Source: Actinomadura rifamycini DSM 43936 (GTDB lineage: Bacteria; Actinomycetota; Actinomycetes; Streptosporangiales; Streptosporangiaceae). From it: DNA of 64,000 nt. The stretch covers positions 496,001 through 560,000 of the forward strand of contig NZ_AULB01000003.1 of NCBI RefSeq assembly GCF_000425065.1. Reading direction: 5' to 3'. This document shows positions 17,251 to 26,782 of the stretch, piece after piece. Each line of letters begins with the position of its first letter. Within the stretch, counting starts at the first letter, position 1. Position numbers and translations under genes: made by a program. The notes under the pieces are model-generated. The model saw nothing but the letters and a program-made list of their open reading frames with translations. It did not search any database and had not been told where the DNA came from.

Positions 17251-17256
17251 GATTAT
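17251..17256 (+). promoter_or_regulatory. Possible -10 box for the PIG-L gene
   Basis: GATTAT, then GGGGGC, then ATG 17263. It can be read as a leaderless start or as a short GGGGG ribosome site. It lies back to back with the HEAT-gene -10, so both promoters share about 40 bases. Confidence 0.35.
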
Positions 17257-17262
17257 GGGGGC

Positions 17263-17964
17263 ATGGAAGCGGTACCTGAGGACTGGGAGCGGGCCCTCGC
17301 GATCGTCGCGCACCCCGACGACCTGGAGTACGGGGGCTCGACGGCCGTCGCCAAGTGGACGGCCCAGGGCAAGACGGTGACGGAGGTGCTCGCCACGCGC
17401 GGCGAGGCCGGCATCGACGGGATGGATCCGGAGGAGGTGGCCCGCGTCCGGACGCTCGAGCAGATCGAGGCGGCCCGGATCGTCGGCGTGGAGACCGTCG
17501 AGTTCCTCGATCTCCAGGACGGGGTGCTCGAGTACGGGCTGCCGCTGCGGCGCGTCCTGGCGGCGGCGATCCGGCGGCACCGCCCGGAGGTGGTGGTCTC
17601 GGTCAACTTCCGGGAGTCGTTCCCGGGCGGCGGGTTCAACATGGCCGACCACCGGGTCCTCGGGCTCGCGGTCGCCGACGCGATCCGGGACGCCGCCAAC
17701 CGGTGGGTCTTCCGGGACCTGGGCCTGGAGCCGTGGCAGGGGGTGCGGTTCGCGCTGTTCGGCGGGTCGCCGGAGGCCGGGCACTACGTGGACGTCACCG
17801 GCCACCTGGAGACGGGCATCGCGTCGCTGCGCGCGCACGAGGTGTACTTCTCGAACCTGGGCGCGGACTTCGACGCCGCCGCGTTCCTCACCGGCATGGC
17901 GGAGCCGGCCGGACGGGCCGTCGGCGTGGCGCACGCGATGCCGTTCGAGCTGATCGAGACGTGA
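17263..17964 (+). CDS. PIG-L family N-acetylglucosaminyl deacetylase-like hydrolase
   Basis: A 233-residue zinc hydrolase of the LmbE/PIG-L family: AHPDDLEYGG at residues 16-25 supplies the metal His and Asp, and ADHRVLG near residue 130 supplies a further His. Relatives include MshB and Mca of mycothiol metabolism, which deacetylate GlcNAc-inositol or cleave mycothiol conjugates. The sequence is shorter than MshB (about 300), so this is more likely a general de-N-acetylase of unknown substrate. It is divergent from the HEAT-repeat gene across a 50-base gap. Confidence 0.8.
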   Translation: MEAVPEDWERALAIVAHPDDLEYGGSTAVAKWTAQGKTVTEVLATRGEAGIDGMDPEEVARVRTLEQIEAARIVGVETVEFLDLQDGVLEYGLPLRRVLAAAIRRHRPEVVVSVNFRESFPGGGFNMADHRVLGLAVADAIRDAANRWVFRDLGLEPWQGVRFALFGGSPEAGHYVDVTGHLETGIASLRAHEVYFSNLGADFDAAAFLTGMAEPAGRAVGVAHAMPFELIET

Positions 17965-17998
17965 TCCGGGCGCGGCCGTCCGGGCGCGGCCGTCCGGG
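17965..17998 (+). repeat. 14-bp direct repeat after the PIG-L gene
   Basis: TCCGGGCGCGGCCG at 17965-17978 and 17979-17992, plus a partial copy TCCGGG. It lies in a 126-base, almost AT-free spacer between the convergent PIG-L and DUF3710 genes, and probably contributes termination structure. Confidence 0.7.
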
Positions 17999-18090
17999 AC
18001 GCGCCGACCGGGCGGCCGGGCGGGACCCGGCCCCGCGGCGGGCGGCCGCACGGCGCCCGGCCGCGGGTCGGGCGGCCGGGCGGGGACGGG

Positions 18091-18927
18091 TCAGCGCACC
18101 TCGGTGATCTCGGGGCCGCGCTCGAACGGCTTGAACTCCTGCTCGGCGGGCTCCTCGTCCTGCGCGTCCCCCTCGGACTCGCTGAACTCCTTCGGGATCT
18201 GCAGTTCGAGGAGTTCGCGGGGCGGCATCGGGGCGTCGCCGCGCACGACGACCACGCCGCGCAGCACGTCCTCGAGCACCTGCCACTGCTCCTCGTCCTC
18301 GATGGCGGCGCCCTGCACGACCGCCTGCAGGAACCAGCGCGGGCCGTCCACACCGAGGAAGCGGATGATCTGCGGCGCCCAGCCCTGCTCGACGAACTCG
18401 GCGGGGATCTGCTCGCGGACCTCCTGCGGCATCTCCGCGAGGACCTCCTCGGTCAGCGCGGCGGGCACCATCGCGAGGAGCTCGGCGCCGAACGGGCCGT
18501 CGCCCTCCTGGGTCTGCCCCTTCGCCTGCTCTTCGATGTCCTTGGCGGTCTCGGCGCGCACGTCGTCCCAGATGCCGCTGCGCTTCGGCGCGGCGAAGAC
18601 CTGGAGCTGCATCGCGCTCTCCTGGTGCTGCACCAGGACGGCGACGGGACGGCCGTCGAGCGGCTTGCCCTGGTCGTCGACCCGGGTCGCCTCAAAGTTG
18701 ACCTGGAACCCGAGGCCGGGCGCGACCGGCACCTGCAGGGACCCGAAGTCGAGGCGCTGCATCTCGGGGAAGGAGTCCTCGGAGTCCCAGGGACCGCCCG
18801 AAACGGCCTCGGGCTCGGCGGCGGCGTCCTCCGCGGCGGCGTCCTCGGCGTCCTGCTGCGCCGGCTCCTCGGTCACCTCGGGCTCCGCACGGCCCTCCTC
18901 GGCCCGTCGGCGACGTCCAAAAGCCAC
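18091..18927 (-). CDS. DUF3710 domain-containing protein
   Basis: A 278-residue protein. An acidic Glu/Ala-rich N-terminus (residues 1-45) precedes the DUF3710 domain: RLDFGSLQVPVAPGLGFQV, AVLVQHQESAMQLQVFAAP, GVDGPRWFLQAVVQG and VLEDVLRGVVVVRGDAPMPP. It is conserved in actinobacteria beside dut, as in M. tuberculosis Rv2696c-Rv2697c. The function is unknown. The GTG start has AAGGAG eight bases upstream. It lies 17 bases after dut on the same strand, so the two likely form an operon. Confidence 0.85.
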   Translation of the reverse strand: MAFGRRRRAEEGRAEPEVTEEPAQQDAEDAAAEDAAAEPEAVSGGPWDSEDSFPEMQRLDFGSLQVPVAPGLGFQVNFEATRVDDQGKPLDGRPVAVLVQHQESAMQLQVFAAPKRSGIWDDVRAETAKDIEEQAKGQTQEGDGPFGAELLAMVPAALTEEVLAEMPQEVREQIPAEFVEQGWAPQIIRFLGVDGPRWFLQAVVQGAAIEDEEQWQVLEDVLRGVVVVRGDAPMPPRELLELQIPKEFSESEGDAQDEEPAEQEFKPFERGPEITEVR

Positions 18928-18944
18928 GACTCACACTCCTTCTC

Positions 18945-19406
18945 TCAACCTTCATCGGGGTGGGAGTACCCACCCGTGGAGCCGAACCCGCCGGTTCCGC
19001 GCGCCGATCCGGGAAGGGCGGCGACCTCGTGGAACACCGCCGTCTCCACCCGCTGCACGACCATCTGCGCGATGCGGTCGCCGCGCCGCAGCCGGACCGT
19101 GGCGCGGGGGTCGGTGTTCAGCAGGGTCACCTTGATCTCACCCCGATAGCCGGCATCGACGGTACCGGGTGCGTTGACTATGGTCACCCCCAACCTAGCG
19201 CCCAAACCGGACCTCGGGTGAACGAAAGCGGCGTAGCCGTCCGGCAGGGCGATCGCGATCCCGGTGGGGACGACCGCGCGCTCGCCCGGCGGCAGTTCGA
19301 CGTCCTCGGCGGCGACGAGGTCGGCCCCGGCGTCCCCCGGGTGCGCGTAGGAGGGCAGCGGCAGCTCCGGATCGAGCCGTTCGATCAGTACGTCGACCTT
19401 GCCCAC
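18945..19406 (-). CDS. dut: dUTP diphosphatase
   Basis: A 153-residue trimeric-type dUTPase, which converts dUTP to dUMP and PPi to keep uracil out of DNA and feed dTMP synthesis. All five motifs are present: [30 protein letters not shown] (catalytic Asp and discriminating Tyr), RGDRIAQMV and the C-terminal [10 protein letters not shown]. The length is normal. The GTG start at 19406 has GAGG upstream. It precedes DUF3710 in a two-gene unit. Confidence 0.95.
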   Translation of the reverse strand: MGKVDVLIERLDPELPLPSYAHPGDAGADLVAAEDVELPPGERAVVPTGIAIALPDGYAAFVHPRSGLGARLGVTIVNAPGTVDAGYRGEIKVTLLNTDPRATVRLRRGDRIAQMVVQRVETAVFHEVAALPGSARGTGGFGSTGGYSHPDEG

Positions 19407-19599
19407 CGTCCACCTCGCGCTCGCGTCGAACCGCCTCGGAAACCACCTGACAATACCGACTCCGCGCACCCGTCCCGGCGCTGAAACGCCGCCGCGACAC
19501 GGCTCCGGCCGGGTAAGTGATCCTTGACGTCGCCCGGCGACCTCGCTTCCATGGAAACCGAACTCCATTCGGAGACGAGCCCCCCAAGGACGGTGCGAA

Positions 19600-20880
19600 G
19601 TGGCGACGATGACGCGGGACCCGGCGACCGACCTGTCGGACCTGGAGTTCTGGTCCCGGCCGCAGCGCGAGCGCCTGGCGGCGTTCGCCCGGCTGCGGGA
19701 ACGGGAGCACCCCGAGTTCTTCCCCGAACTGGGACTGCCGTTCATCAAGCAGGGCCCGGGCTACTGGGCGCTCACCCGGCACGCGGACGTGGTGGAGGCG
19801 AGCCGGACGCCGCAGGTGTTCAGCAGCGAGCCCACCTCCACCACCATCCCCGACATGCCGGGGTACATCGCCCGCTACCTCGGCTCGATCATCAACATGG
19901 ACGACCCGCGGCACGCCAAGATCCGGCGGATCGTGTCGCGCGCGTTCACCCCGCGGGTCCTGGAGAAGCTGGAGACCGACATCCAGGCGACGGCGACCCG
20001 GATCGTGGACGACGTCCTGGAGCGCGGGCCCGGCGACTTCGTCACCGACGTCGCGGCCCGCCTCCCGCTGACGGTCATCTGCGACATGGTGGGCGTGCCG
20101 GAGCCGGTGCGGCCGATGGTCTTCGACCGGACGAACACGCTGCTGGGCATCGGCGACCCCGAGTACACCGCGGGCCGCGACTTCCGGGGCGAGATCACGC
20201 GCATCGGCGCGCTGTACGTCCTGGTGCGGGTGGTGACGGCCGCGTTCGAGCTGAACCACCTGGCGATGAAGCTCGCCCGGCGCCGCCGCCGGTACCCCGC
20301 CGACGACCTGATGTCCGCGCTCGTCACCGCCGAGGTGGACGGGGAGCGGCTCACCGACAAGGAGATCGGGTCGTTCTTCATCCTGCTCGTCGTGGCCGGG
20401 AACGAGACGACCCGGAACGCGATGTCGCACGGCCTGAAGCTGCTCACCGACAACCCCGAGCAGCGGGCGCTGCTGGCGGAGGACTTCGAGGCGCACATCC
20501 CCGGCGCCGTCGAGGAGATCGTCCGGATGGCGACGCCCGTCATCCAGATGCGCCGCACGGTCACCCGCGACCACGTGATGAACGGCCACACCTACCGGAC
20601 CGGCGAGAAGGTCCTGCTGTTCTACAACTCCGCCAACCGGGACGCCGAGGTGTTCGAGAACCCCGACGCCTTCGACATCACCCGGTCGCCGAACCCGCAC
20701 GTCGGGTTCGGCGGTCCCGGGCCGCACTTCTGCCTGGGCGCGAACCTGGCCCGCCGGGAGATCACGGTGATGTTCCGGGAGCTGTTCACGCGGGTCCCCG
20801 AGATCCGGGCGAACGGGCGCCCCGACCGGCTCTACTCGAACTTCATCAACGGCATCAAGCACCTGCCGTTCACCTACTGA
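19600..20880 (+). CDS. Cytochrome P450, steroid/fatty-acid hydroxylase type
   Basis: A 426-residue P450. The I-helix oxygen site is AGNETTRN, the ExxR is EIVR, and the haem loop is [37 protein letters not shown] and the C-terminal NGIKHLPF resemble the CYP124/125/142 group that hydroxylates sterol or methyl-branched lipid side chains; the substrate is inferred, not shown. No ferredoxin or reductase gene adjoins. The GTG start lies about 9 bases after AAGGA; ATG 19609 is an alternative. It is convergent with the diiron hydrolase gene. Confidence 0.9.
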   Translation: MATMTRDPATDLSDLEFWSRPQRERLAAFARLREREHPEFFPELGLPFIKQGPGYWALTRHADVVEASRTPQVFSSEPTSTTIPDMPGYIARYLGSIINMDDPRHAKIRRIVSRAFTPRVLEKLETDIQATATRIVDDVLERGPGDFVTDVAARLPLTVICDMVGVPEPVRPMVFDRTNTLLGIGDPEYTAGRDFRGEITRIGALYVLVRVVTAAFELNHLAMKLARRRRRYPADDLMSALVTAEVDGERLTDKEIGSFFILLVVAGNETTRNAMSHGLKLLTDNPEQRALLAEDFEAHIPGAVEEIVRMATPVIQMRRTVTRDHVMNGHTYRTGEKVLLFYNSANRDAEVFENPDAFDITRSPNPHVGFGGPGPHFCLGANLARREITVMFRELFTRVPEIRANGRPDRLYSNFINGIKHLPFTY

Positions 20881-20885
20881 GCCGC

Positions 20886-20905
20886 GCTCCGGAACGTTCC
20901 GGAGC
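20886..20905. terminator. Palindromic hairpin between the P450 and hydrolase genes
   Basis: A perfect 20-bp palindrome, GCTCCGGAAC followed by its complement, just after the P450 stop. It serves both convergent genes. No T-run. Confidence 0.55.
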
Positions 20906-20958
20906 GACGGTCCCGGACGTCGCGGGCGCGTCGTCGCGGCGCCCGGGACCGCCGCGGC

Positions 20959-21849
20959 TCAGGACGCCCGGCGCCCGGCGGCGGCGAGCGCGGCGGGCGA
21001 GGCCGCCAGGTACTCGGCGGCCCGCCGGGTGGAGCACTCGCGGGACGGGTGGTAGTCGCGCCGCAGGTAGGTGCGGGCCGCGGCGATCATGAACCGGTTG
21101 CCCGGGAACAGGCCGCGGCGCACGGCCCGCCGGTAGTCGCGGACGCGCGGCCGGACGCCGTGCAGGGTCGGGTCCGCGCGGCACAGGTACGCGGCGCCGA
21201 CGTACACCGCCAGCGGCATCGCGACGAGGCCGATGGCGAACGAGCGCACCCGCTGCGCGTACCCGCCCGCGACGTGGTCGTACACGTCGAACGCGACGGA
21301 GCGGTGCTCGACCTCCTCGGCGCCGTGCCAGCGCAGCAGGTCCAGCATCGTGGGGTCGGCGCCGGCGTCGTCGAGCGCGCGGGCGTCCAGGATCCACTGG
21401 CCGAGCACGGCGGTGTAGTGCTCGATCCCCGCGATGATCCCGATCCGCAGCGTCAGCCAGCGGCGCCGGGACAGCCCGGGGACCGGCGGCCGGTCGCCGA
21501 GCAGGTTCTTGAACAGCCACTCGATGCGGCGGGTCAGCGGGCGCGGGTCGAGCCCCCGCTCGCGCATCTGCCGGTCGAGGACGCCCTGGTGGGAGTAGGC
21601 GTGCACGGCCTCCTGGCCCATGAACCCCTTGACCTCCCGGTACAGGCGCTCGTCGTCCTCCACGAGCGGCAGCGCCTGCTTGTAGACGTGCACGAACCAG
21701 CGCTCCCCGGCGGGGAGGAGCAGGTGCAGCACGTTGATGAAGTGCGTGGCGACCGGCTCGCCGGGGATCCAGTGCAGCGGCGTGTCCGCCCAGTCGAACC
21801 TGACCCGCCGCGGGGTGATCTCGGGGTGCCGCTCGTCGGTCCCGGTCAT
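20959..21849 (-). CDS. PF10118-type metal-dependent hydrolase (ferritin-like diiron protein)
   Basis: A 296-residue protein of the COG3687/PF10118 group. Carboxylate and His residues occur in ferritin-like positions: GQEAVHAYSH, IEHYTAV and EEVEHRS. The family is annotated as a predicted metal-dependent hydrolase, though the layout suggests a diiron oxygenase. One or two hydrophobic stretches (SFAIGLVAMPLAVYVGAAYL) suggest membrane association. The start ATG 21849 has GGGGAGGA upstream. An AT-rich inverted repeat 27-45 bases upstream probably controls it. Pairing with a lipid-type P450 hints at lipid oxidation (inference). Confidence 0.8.
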   Translation of the reverse strand: MTGTDERHPEITPRRVRFDWADTPLHWIPGEPVATHFINVLHLLLPAGERWFVHVYKQALPLVEDDERLYREVKGFMGQEAVHAYSHQGVLDRQMRERGLDPRPLTRRIEWLFKNLLGDRPPVPGLSRRRWLTLRIGIIAGIEHYTAVLGQWILDARALDDAGADPTMLDLLRWHGAEEVEHRSVAFDVYDHVAGGYAQRVRSFAIGLVAMPLAVYVGAAYLCRADPTLHGVRPRVRDYRRAVRRGLFPGNRFMIAAARTYLRRDYHPSRECSTRRAAEYLAASPAALAAAGRRAS

Positions 21850-21875
21850 GCGCGTCCTCCCCGGCCCGCCCAACA

Positions 21876-21894
21876 ATTAGATTCGACGTCTAAT
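21876..21894 (-). promoter_or_regulatory. AT-rich inverted repeat, probable repressor operator
   Basis: ATTAGA at 21876-21881 and TCTAAT at 21889-21894 form perfect 6-bp arms around a 7-base spacer. This 19-base element is strikingly AT-rich for the region and sits just upstream of the diiron hydrolase start. The size fits a TetR-type operator; no tetR gene is in the window. Confidence 0.5.
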
Positions 21895-21992
21895 ATCTGG
21901 AGCGGGCCGGGGGAAGTCAAGGCCGCGACCGTGTGACGGCCGTTACGCGGAACGCCCTCCGGACGGGCCGCGGACGGCCGCGCCGAGCGGTG

Positions 21993-24524
21993 CTACGTGG
22001 CGGGCGCCAGCTCGACCTCGACCGTCAGCGCGGCGGGCGCGGCCTCGAGGGTGAGGTCCGCGATCCGCCCGGCGGCGGCCAGGTCGGGACGGGCGACGCG
22101 CACCGCCTCCGCGCCCCGGACGACCGCGCGCGCGACGTCGGCGCGCATCGACGCCCGCGCCTCCGACTTCGCCTTGCGGACCTGCCGCAGCGCCTCGCCC
22201 GTCGCGGCCAGCACCGCCGGGTCGCCGTCCAGGGGCAGCTCGGCGGGCGTCGGCCACGCCGCCGCGTGCACCGACCCCTGCCGCCACCACGACCAGACCT
22301 CCTCGGTGACGAACGGCAGCACCGGCGCGAACAGCCGCAGCAGCACCGACAGGGCCGTCCGCAGCGCCGCGCGCGCCGACCGCGCCTCCGGCCCGTCCCC
22401 GTACGCCCGGGACTTCACCAGTTCGAGGTAGTCGTCGCAGAACTCCCAGAAGAACCGCTCCGTCCGTTCGAGGGCGCGCGTGTAGTCGTAGCCCTCGAAC
22501 GCCTCGGTGGCGTCGCGCACGACGCCCGCGAGCGACGCCAGCATCGCCCGGTCCAGCGGCTCGGTGACCGCCGCCGGCCCCTCGTCCTCGACACCGCCCA
22601 GCCCGAGCACGAACTTCGACGCGTTCAGCACCTTGATCGCGAGGCGGCGGCCGACCTTGATCTGCCCGGTGTCGAACGCGGTGTCGGTGCCCGGCCGCCC
22701 GCTCGCCGCCCAGTACCGGACGGCGTCCGACCCGTACTCGCGCAGCAGGTCGATCGGCGTGACGACGTTGCCCTTCGACTTCGACATCTTCTTGCGGTCG
22801 GGGTCGAGGATCCACCCGGACAGCGCGGTGTCGGTCCACGGCAGCGACCCGTGCTCCAGATGCGAGCGGACGACCGTGGAGAACAGCCAGGTGCGGATGA
22901 TGTCGTGCGCCTGGGGCCGCAGGCTGTAGGGGAAGACGCGGCCGAACAGGTCGGCGTCGCGCTCCCAGCCGCCCGCGATCTGCGGGGTCAGCGACGACGT
23001 CGCCCACGTGTCCATGACGTCCGGGTCGCCGGCGAACCCGCCCGGCACCCCCCGCTGCTCCTCGGTGTACCCGGGCGGGACGTCGGACGACGGGTCGACC
23101 GGCAGCGCGTCCTCGGCCGGGACGATCGGCTCGTCGTAGACCGGTTCGCCCGCCGCGTCCAGCCGGTACCAGACGGGGATCGGCACGCCGAAGAACCGCT
23201 GCCGGGAGATCAGCCAGTCGCCGTTGAGGCCCTCGACCCAGTTGTCGTAGCGGGCCCGCATGTGCGGCGGGTGCCAGTTCAGCTCGGCGCCGCGCGCGAG
23301 CATCTCGGCGCGCATCCCCGCGTCGCGGCCGCCGTTGCGGATGTACCACTGCCGGGTCGTGACGATCTCGAGCGGCTTGGCGCCCTTCTCGTAGAACTTC
23401 ACCGCCCGCGTGACCTTGCGCGGCTCGCCGTCCAGGTCGCCGGACCCGCGCAGCATCTCCACGATCCGCTCGCGCGCCGAGAACACCGTCTTGCCCGCCA
23501 GCTCCGCGTACGGCTCGGCGGGGACGCCGCGGGGCGGTTCGGCGGCCAGCCGCCCGTCCCAGCCGATCACCGCGCGGGTCGGCAGGTCGAGCTCGCGCCA
23601 CCAGGTGACGTCGGCGACGTCGCCGAACGTGCAGATCATCGCGATGCCCGAGCCCTTGTCGGGCTCGGCGAGCCGGTGCGCGAGGACGGGCACCTCGACC
23701 CCGAACAGCGGCGTGCGGACGGTCGTGCCGAACAGCTCCGCGTACCGCTCGTCGTCGGGGTGCGCCACGAGCGCGACGCACGCGGGCAGCAGTTCGGGCC
23801 GCGTCGTCTCGATGTAGACGGGCCGCTCGGGCGCGTGGAAGCGGAGCCGGTGGAACGCCCCGGGCTGCTCGCGGTCCTCCAGCTCGGCCTGCGCGACGGC
23901 CGTGCGGAACGTGACGTCCCACAGCGTCGGCGCCTCGGCGACGTACGCCTCGCCGCGCGCGAGGTTGCGCAGGAACGCGCGCTGCGACGCCGTGCGGGAC
24001 TCCGCGCCGATCGTGGTGTAGAGGTGGTTCCAGTCGACCGACAGGCCGACGCGCCGCCACAGCTCCTCGAACGCCTTCTCGTCGACCTCGGTGAGCCGCT
24101 CGCACAGCTCGATGAAGTTCCGCCGCGACACCGGGACCTGCCGCTTCGGGTCCGGCTTCGCCGGGGGCTCGAAGGCGGGGTCGTACGGCAGCGACGGATC
24201 GCAGCGGACGCCGAAGTGGTTCTGCACCCGCCGCTCGGTGGGCAGGCCGTTATCGTCCCACCCCATCGGGTAGAAGACCGCTCGACCGCGCATGCGCTGG
24301 AACCGTGCGACGGCGTCGGTGTGGGTGTAGGAGAAGACGTGGCCGACGTGGAGGGAGCCGCTGACCGTGGGCGGGGGCGTGTCGATCGAGAACACCTCGG
24401 CGCGCGGCCGGGTGCGGTCGAAGCGGTGGACGCCCTCCTCCTCCCACGCGCGTACCCACGTGTCCTCCAGGCCGTCGAGTGAGGGTTTGGCCGGAACATG
24501 CGGGGTACGCGGACGCTCTGTCAT
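21993..24524 (-). CDS. valS: Valyl-tRNA synthetase, archaeal-like type without C-terminal coiled coil
   Basis: An 843-residue class I synthetase that charges tRNA-Val. [13 protein letters not shown] is the HIGH motif region, [17 protein letters not shown] opens the CP1 editing domain, and [11 protein letters not shown] is the KMSKS loop. The anticodon domain ends near residue 790 and the chain stops without the usual bacterial C-terminal coiled-coil arm. The [12 protein letters not shown] editing motif and missing arm resemble archaeal/rickettsial ValRS (established pattern; assignment is inference). The ATG at 24524 is preceded by TACGAT six bases away and lacks a ribosome site, so it is probably leaderless. 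No T-box leader was seen. Confidence 0.9.
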   Translation of the reverse strand: MTERPRTPHVPAKPSLDGLEDTWVRAWEEEGVHRFDRTRPRAEVFSIDTPPPTVSGSLHVGHVFSYTHTDAVARFQRMRGRAVFYPMGWDDNGLPTERRVQNHFGVRCDPSLPYDPAFEPPAKPDPKRQVPVSRRNFIELCERLTEVDEKAFEELWRRVGLSVDWNHLYTTIGAESRTASQRAFLRNLARGEAYVAEAPTLWDVTFRTAVAQAELEDREQPGAFHRLRFHAPERPVYIETTRPELLPACVALVAHPDDERYAELFGTTVRTPLFGVEVPVLAHRLAEPDKGSGIAMICTFGDVADVTWWRELDLPTRAVIGWDGRLAAEPPRGVPAEPYAELAGKTVFSARERIVEMLRGSGDLDGEPRKVTRAVKFYEKGAKPLEIVTTRQWYIRNGGRDAGMRAEMLARGAELNWHPPHMRARYDNWVEGLNGDWLISRQRFFGVPIPVWYRLDAAGEPVYDEPIVPAEDALPVDPSSDVPPGYTEEQRGVPGGFAGDPDVMDTWATSSLTPQIAGGWERDADLFGRVFPYSLRPQAHDIIRTWLFSTVVRSHLEHGSLPWTDTALSGWILDPDRKKMSKSKGNVVTPIDLLREYGSDAVRYWAASGRPGTDTAFDTGQIKVGRRLAIKVLNASKFVLGLGGVEDEGPAAVTEPLDRAMLASLAGVVRDATEAFEGYDYTRALERTERFFWEFCDDYLELVKSRAYGDGPEARSARAALRTALSVLLRLFAPVLPFVTEEVWSWWRQGSVHAAAWPTPAELPLDGDPAVLAATGEALRQVRKAKSEARASMRADVARAVVRGAEAVRVARPDLAAAGRIADLTLEAAPAALTVEVELAPAT

Positions 24525-24530
24525 GCGCCA

Positions 24531-24536
24531 ATCGTA
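24531..24536 (-). promoter_or_regulatory. -10 box for leaderless valS
   Basis: TACGAT on the minus strand, six bases before ATG 24524. The palindrome ATGCGCAT lies about 17 bases further upstream. Confidence 0.45.
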
Positions 24537-24654
24537 TTGACATCGCCCCCGGGCGCATGCGCATTTCCCGGCGCGCCCCGACCGCGTCGACCGCCCGGCC
24601 GGGGCGGGCACGGTCCGGTAGCGTCGGAGACGACAGGACGACTGGAGGACGAAC

Positions 24655-24942
24655 ATGGCGGACAAGGGCGAACTCGGCTGGCGGCTGACGGCCGGGGCCG
24701 CGGCCTTCGCGGGCGGTTTCGTCGCGAAGAAGGTCATCACGATGGCCTGGAAGAAGAGCACCGGCAAGGAGCCGCCGACCAACCCCGAGTCGCCCGACGT
24801 GGCGCTCGCCGAGGCGATCGGCTGGGCCGTGATGATGGGCGTCGGCATGGAGGTGGCGCGCCTGCTCGCCACCCGCGCCGTCGCGCACCAGTGGGCCAAG
24901 GGCACCGGTGCGCCCCCGTCCCACTTCAAGGTCGAGGGCTGA
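24655..24942 (+). CDS. DUF4235 small membrane protein
   Basis: A 95-residue protein with two hydrophobic helices (residues 10-30 and 50-70), the first followed by [11 protein letters not shown]. It matches the DUF4235 family of actinobacterial membrane proteins, whose function is unknown. The ATG has a strong GGAGG six bases ahead. It is divergent from valS and followed by a strong hairpin. Confidence 0.75.
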   Translation: MADKGELGWRLTAGAAAFAGGFVAKKVITMAWKKSTGKEPPTNPESPDVALAEAIGWAVMMGVGMEVARLLATRAVAHQWAKGTGAPPSHFKVEG

Positions 24943-24945
24943 CGG

Positions 24946-24991
24946 CGGCGGGCGCGGCGGGCGGCGCACGGCGTCCCCGCCGCGCCCGCCG
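24946..24991 (+). terminator. Strong GC hairpin after the DUF4235 gene
   Basis: A 16-bp perfect stem: CGGCGGGCGCGGCGGG at 24946-24961 pairs with its complement at 24976-24991 around a 14-base loop. It sits directly after the DUF4235 stop. No T-run follows. Confidence 0.55.
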
Positions 24992-25125
24992 TCCGCTCGT
25001 CGGCCGGGGGCTGGATCGGGCCGGGGCCGAGGTTCGGCTTCGGGCGCGGTCTGGCTCCGGGTTCGGGGCCGGCTCCGGTCACGAGGGGGGCGTGTCCGGA
25101 ACGGGCCCGCGCCGGTCGTCCCGGG

Positions 25126-25950
25126 TCAGTCCCCGGAGGGCAGCCGCGGCCGGTCGCCCGGAAGCGGGGGCGGCACGCCCGCGGACGCGCGCAGGTCGGT
25201 GCGGATCGTGTTGGCCAGGGCCTTCGTCGCGCTCCGGTTGAGCGCGGCCCCCGCCGCCGCTCCGGTGAGCAGCGGCCCCATGGTGGTCATGCTGCGGCCG
25301 AACAGCCTCAGCATCCGCTTGCGCAGCGCGGCCTTCGCGGCCGAGCCGAGCGCGCTGCCGAGGGTGCCCGCCTCCAGCGGGTTGATGCCGCGCTGCCGCG
25401 CCCAGGACACGACGAACGCGCGGCCCCGCACGGTGCCGGAGCCCTCGACGCGGACGCCGTACACCTCGTGCAGTTCGGCGATCAGCTTGACCTCGATCGC
25501 CGCCAGGATCAGGGTCTCGGCGGCGAGCTGCGCGGGGGCGGTCAGCAGCAGCGGCGGTGCGGTGAACTGCACCGCGGCGAGCGCGCCGCCGGCGGCGCCG
25601 ACGCCGGTGGTGGCGTTGCTCGCGACCCGGACCAGGCTGTCGGCCAGCGCCTCACCGGTCAGGCCGTGGTGGTGCGCGCTCAGGGTCTCCCGGTCGCGGA
25701 TGGGGATGTGCGGCGCCACCTCGACGAGCAGGTCGCCGAGCCAGCGGCCGCGCGCGATGCCCGCGGCCCCCGCCCTGCGGGCGTTCTGGCCGAGCAGTTT
25801 CGCCAGTCGCCCGAGGAGGCGGCCGCGGGTCTCGCGGTCCATGTCCTCGTCGGCGGTGAGCCGGCCGACCAGCTCACCGAGTTCGGCGGAGCCGCCGACG
25901 TGCGCCGGCTCCACCTCGTCGTCCCGCCGTTTCTCCAGGTCTCCCGTCAC
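25126..25950 (-). CDS. Conserved hypothetical protein with Ala/Gly-rich hydrophobic core
   Basis: A 274-residue protein of no recognised family. An acidic, Arg-rich helical N-terminus (residues 1-75) precedes a hydrophobic centre ([47 protein letters not shown]), then a basic helical part with [14 protein letters not shown]. The pattern recalls EcsC-like membrane-associated proteins, but this is weak. GTG 25950 lies 15 bases after the DUF4193 stop with a GGGGGCGGG stretch between, so the two likely share an mRNA. Confidence 0.55.
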   Translation of the reverse strand: MTGDLEKRRDDEVEPAHVGGSAELGELVGRLTADEDMDRETRGRLLGRLAKLLGQNARRAGAAGIARGRWLGDLLVEVAPHIPIRDRETLSAHHHGLTGEALADSLVRVASNATTGVGAAGGALAAVQFTAPPLLLTAPAQLAAETLILAAIEVKLIAELHEVYGVRVEGSGTVRGRAFVVSWARQRGINPLEAGTLGSALGSAAKAALRKRMLRLFGRSMTTMGPLLTGAAAGAALNRSATKALANTIRTDLRASAGVPPPLPGDRPRLPSGD

Positions 25951-25965
25951 CGGCCCGCCCCCGGG

Positions 25966-26259
25966 TCAGGCGCACTCACGGCAGATGGGCTGGCCGTTCT
26001 TCTCCTTGGCCAGCTGGCTGCGGTGGTGCACCAGGAAGCAGCGGGTGCAGGTGAACTCGTCCGCCTGCCGCGGCACGACGCGGAACGTGAGCTCCTCGTT
26101 CGACAGGTCCGCGCCCGGCAGGTCGGCGACCTCACCGGCGTCGAGGTCCTCGTCGATGATGCTCGCGGCCTTGTCGGCGCGACGGGCCTGGAGCTCCTGG
26201 AGGCTGTCCTCGTTGATGTCGTCGTCTGTCTTGCGCGGGCTGTCGTAGTCGGTCGCCAT
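25966..26259 (-). CDS. DUF4193 zinc-ribbon protein
   Basis: A 97-residue acidic protein, conserved in actinobacteria (M. tuberculosis Rv2699c). Residues 1-60 are rich in Asp/Glu. The C-terminus has a zinc ribbon with paired Cys in TCTRCFLVHHR and ICRECA. It may contact the transcription or translation machinery, but no role is established. The ATG has GGAG eight to nine bases upstream. Confidence 0.85.
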   Translation of the reverse strand: MATDYDSPRKTDDDINEDSLQELQARRADKAASIIDEDLDAGEVADLPGADLSNEELTFRVVPRQADEFTCTRCFLVHHRSQLAKEKNGQPICRECA

Positions 26260-26782
26260 CTTCTATCTCCATCCCCCTCAGTGCTTTATGCGCCCCGTCG
26301 CGCGGAACTAACGCTCGAGGGACCGTTCTTGTGCCCGATCCGGGCGGGAAATTCTGTCACGGTTGGTGACGTGCGACACACGAGGCGCGACCGTTCCCAC
26401 GAGTGACACCGATCACCCGCTTCTCTTCCTCGTGATGTGTCTTCCGTCACACGCCCGGCGGGCGTCCACGGCACGGCGAGCACTGCGTTTCCGTACCGGA
26501 CGACGACCATCGGGGTTCCCGCGGCGGCGGGGATCATACCGGTCCCCGGAGCCGGGCGCGCACCGACCGGCCGCGGCGCGCCGCCCCGTCCGCGGCGGAC
26601 GGCCCGGACACTGAACCGGACGGGCCGGTGAAACGTCTGAACTAACGCGATATGGTGCCCGCTCGGAGAGCTGGGGGCGGACCCCCGCGCAGGGGCGTCC
26701 GGCACACGGCCGGGAGGTGACCTCGCGGCCGGGTCCGGCGCACAATATCGCGGAACGACACCGCGGGTCACGGGAGGGTCAG
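26260..26782. other. 523-base gene-free region upstream of the first kinase
   Basis: No reading frame here has a ribosome site plus plausible composition. It holds the promoters of the divergent DUF4193 and kinase genes, and GAACTAACGC occurs twice (near 26306 and 26639) as a direct repeat some 330 bases apart. Local A+T is higher than in the flanking genes. Confidence 0.5.
26629..26656 (+). promoter_or_regulatory. Possible promoter of the first Ser/Thr kinase gene
   Basis: TGAAAC at 26629-26634, a 16-base spacer, then TATGGT at 26651-26656. It lies about 125 bases before the kinase start. The -35 is a weak match. Confidence 0.35.

Noticed and set aside
24525..24654. T-box leader for valS
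   Set aside because: The gap is too short for a T-box and no conserved T-box sequence is present; the -10 box abuts the start codon.
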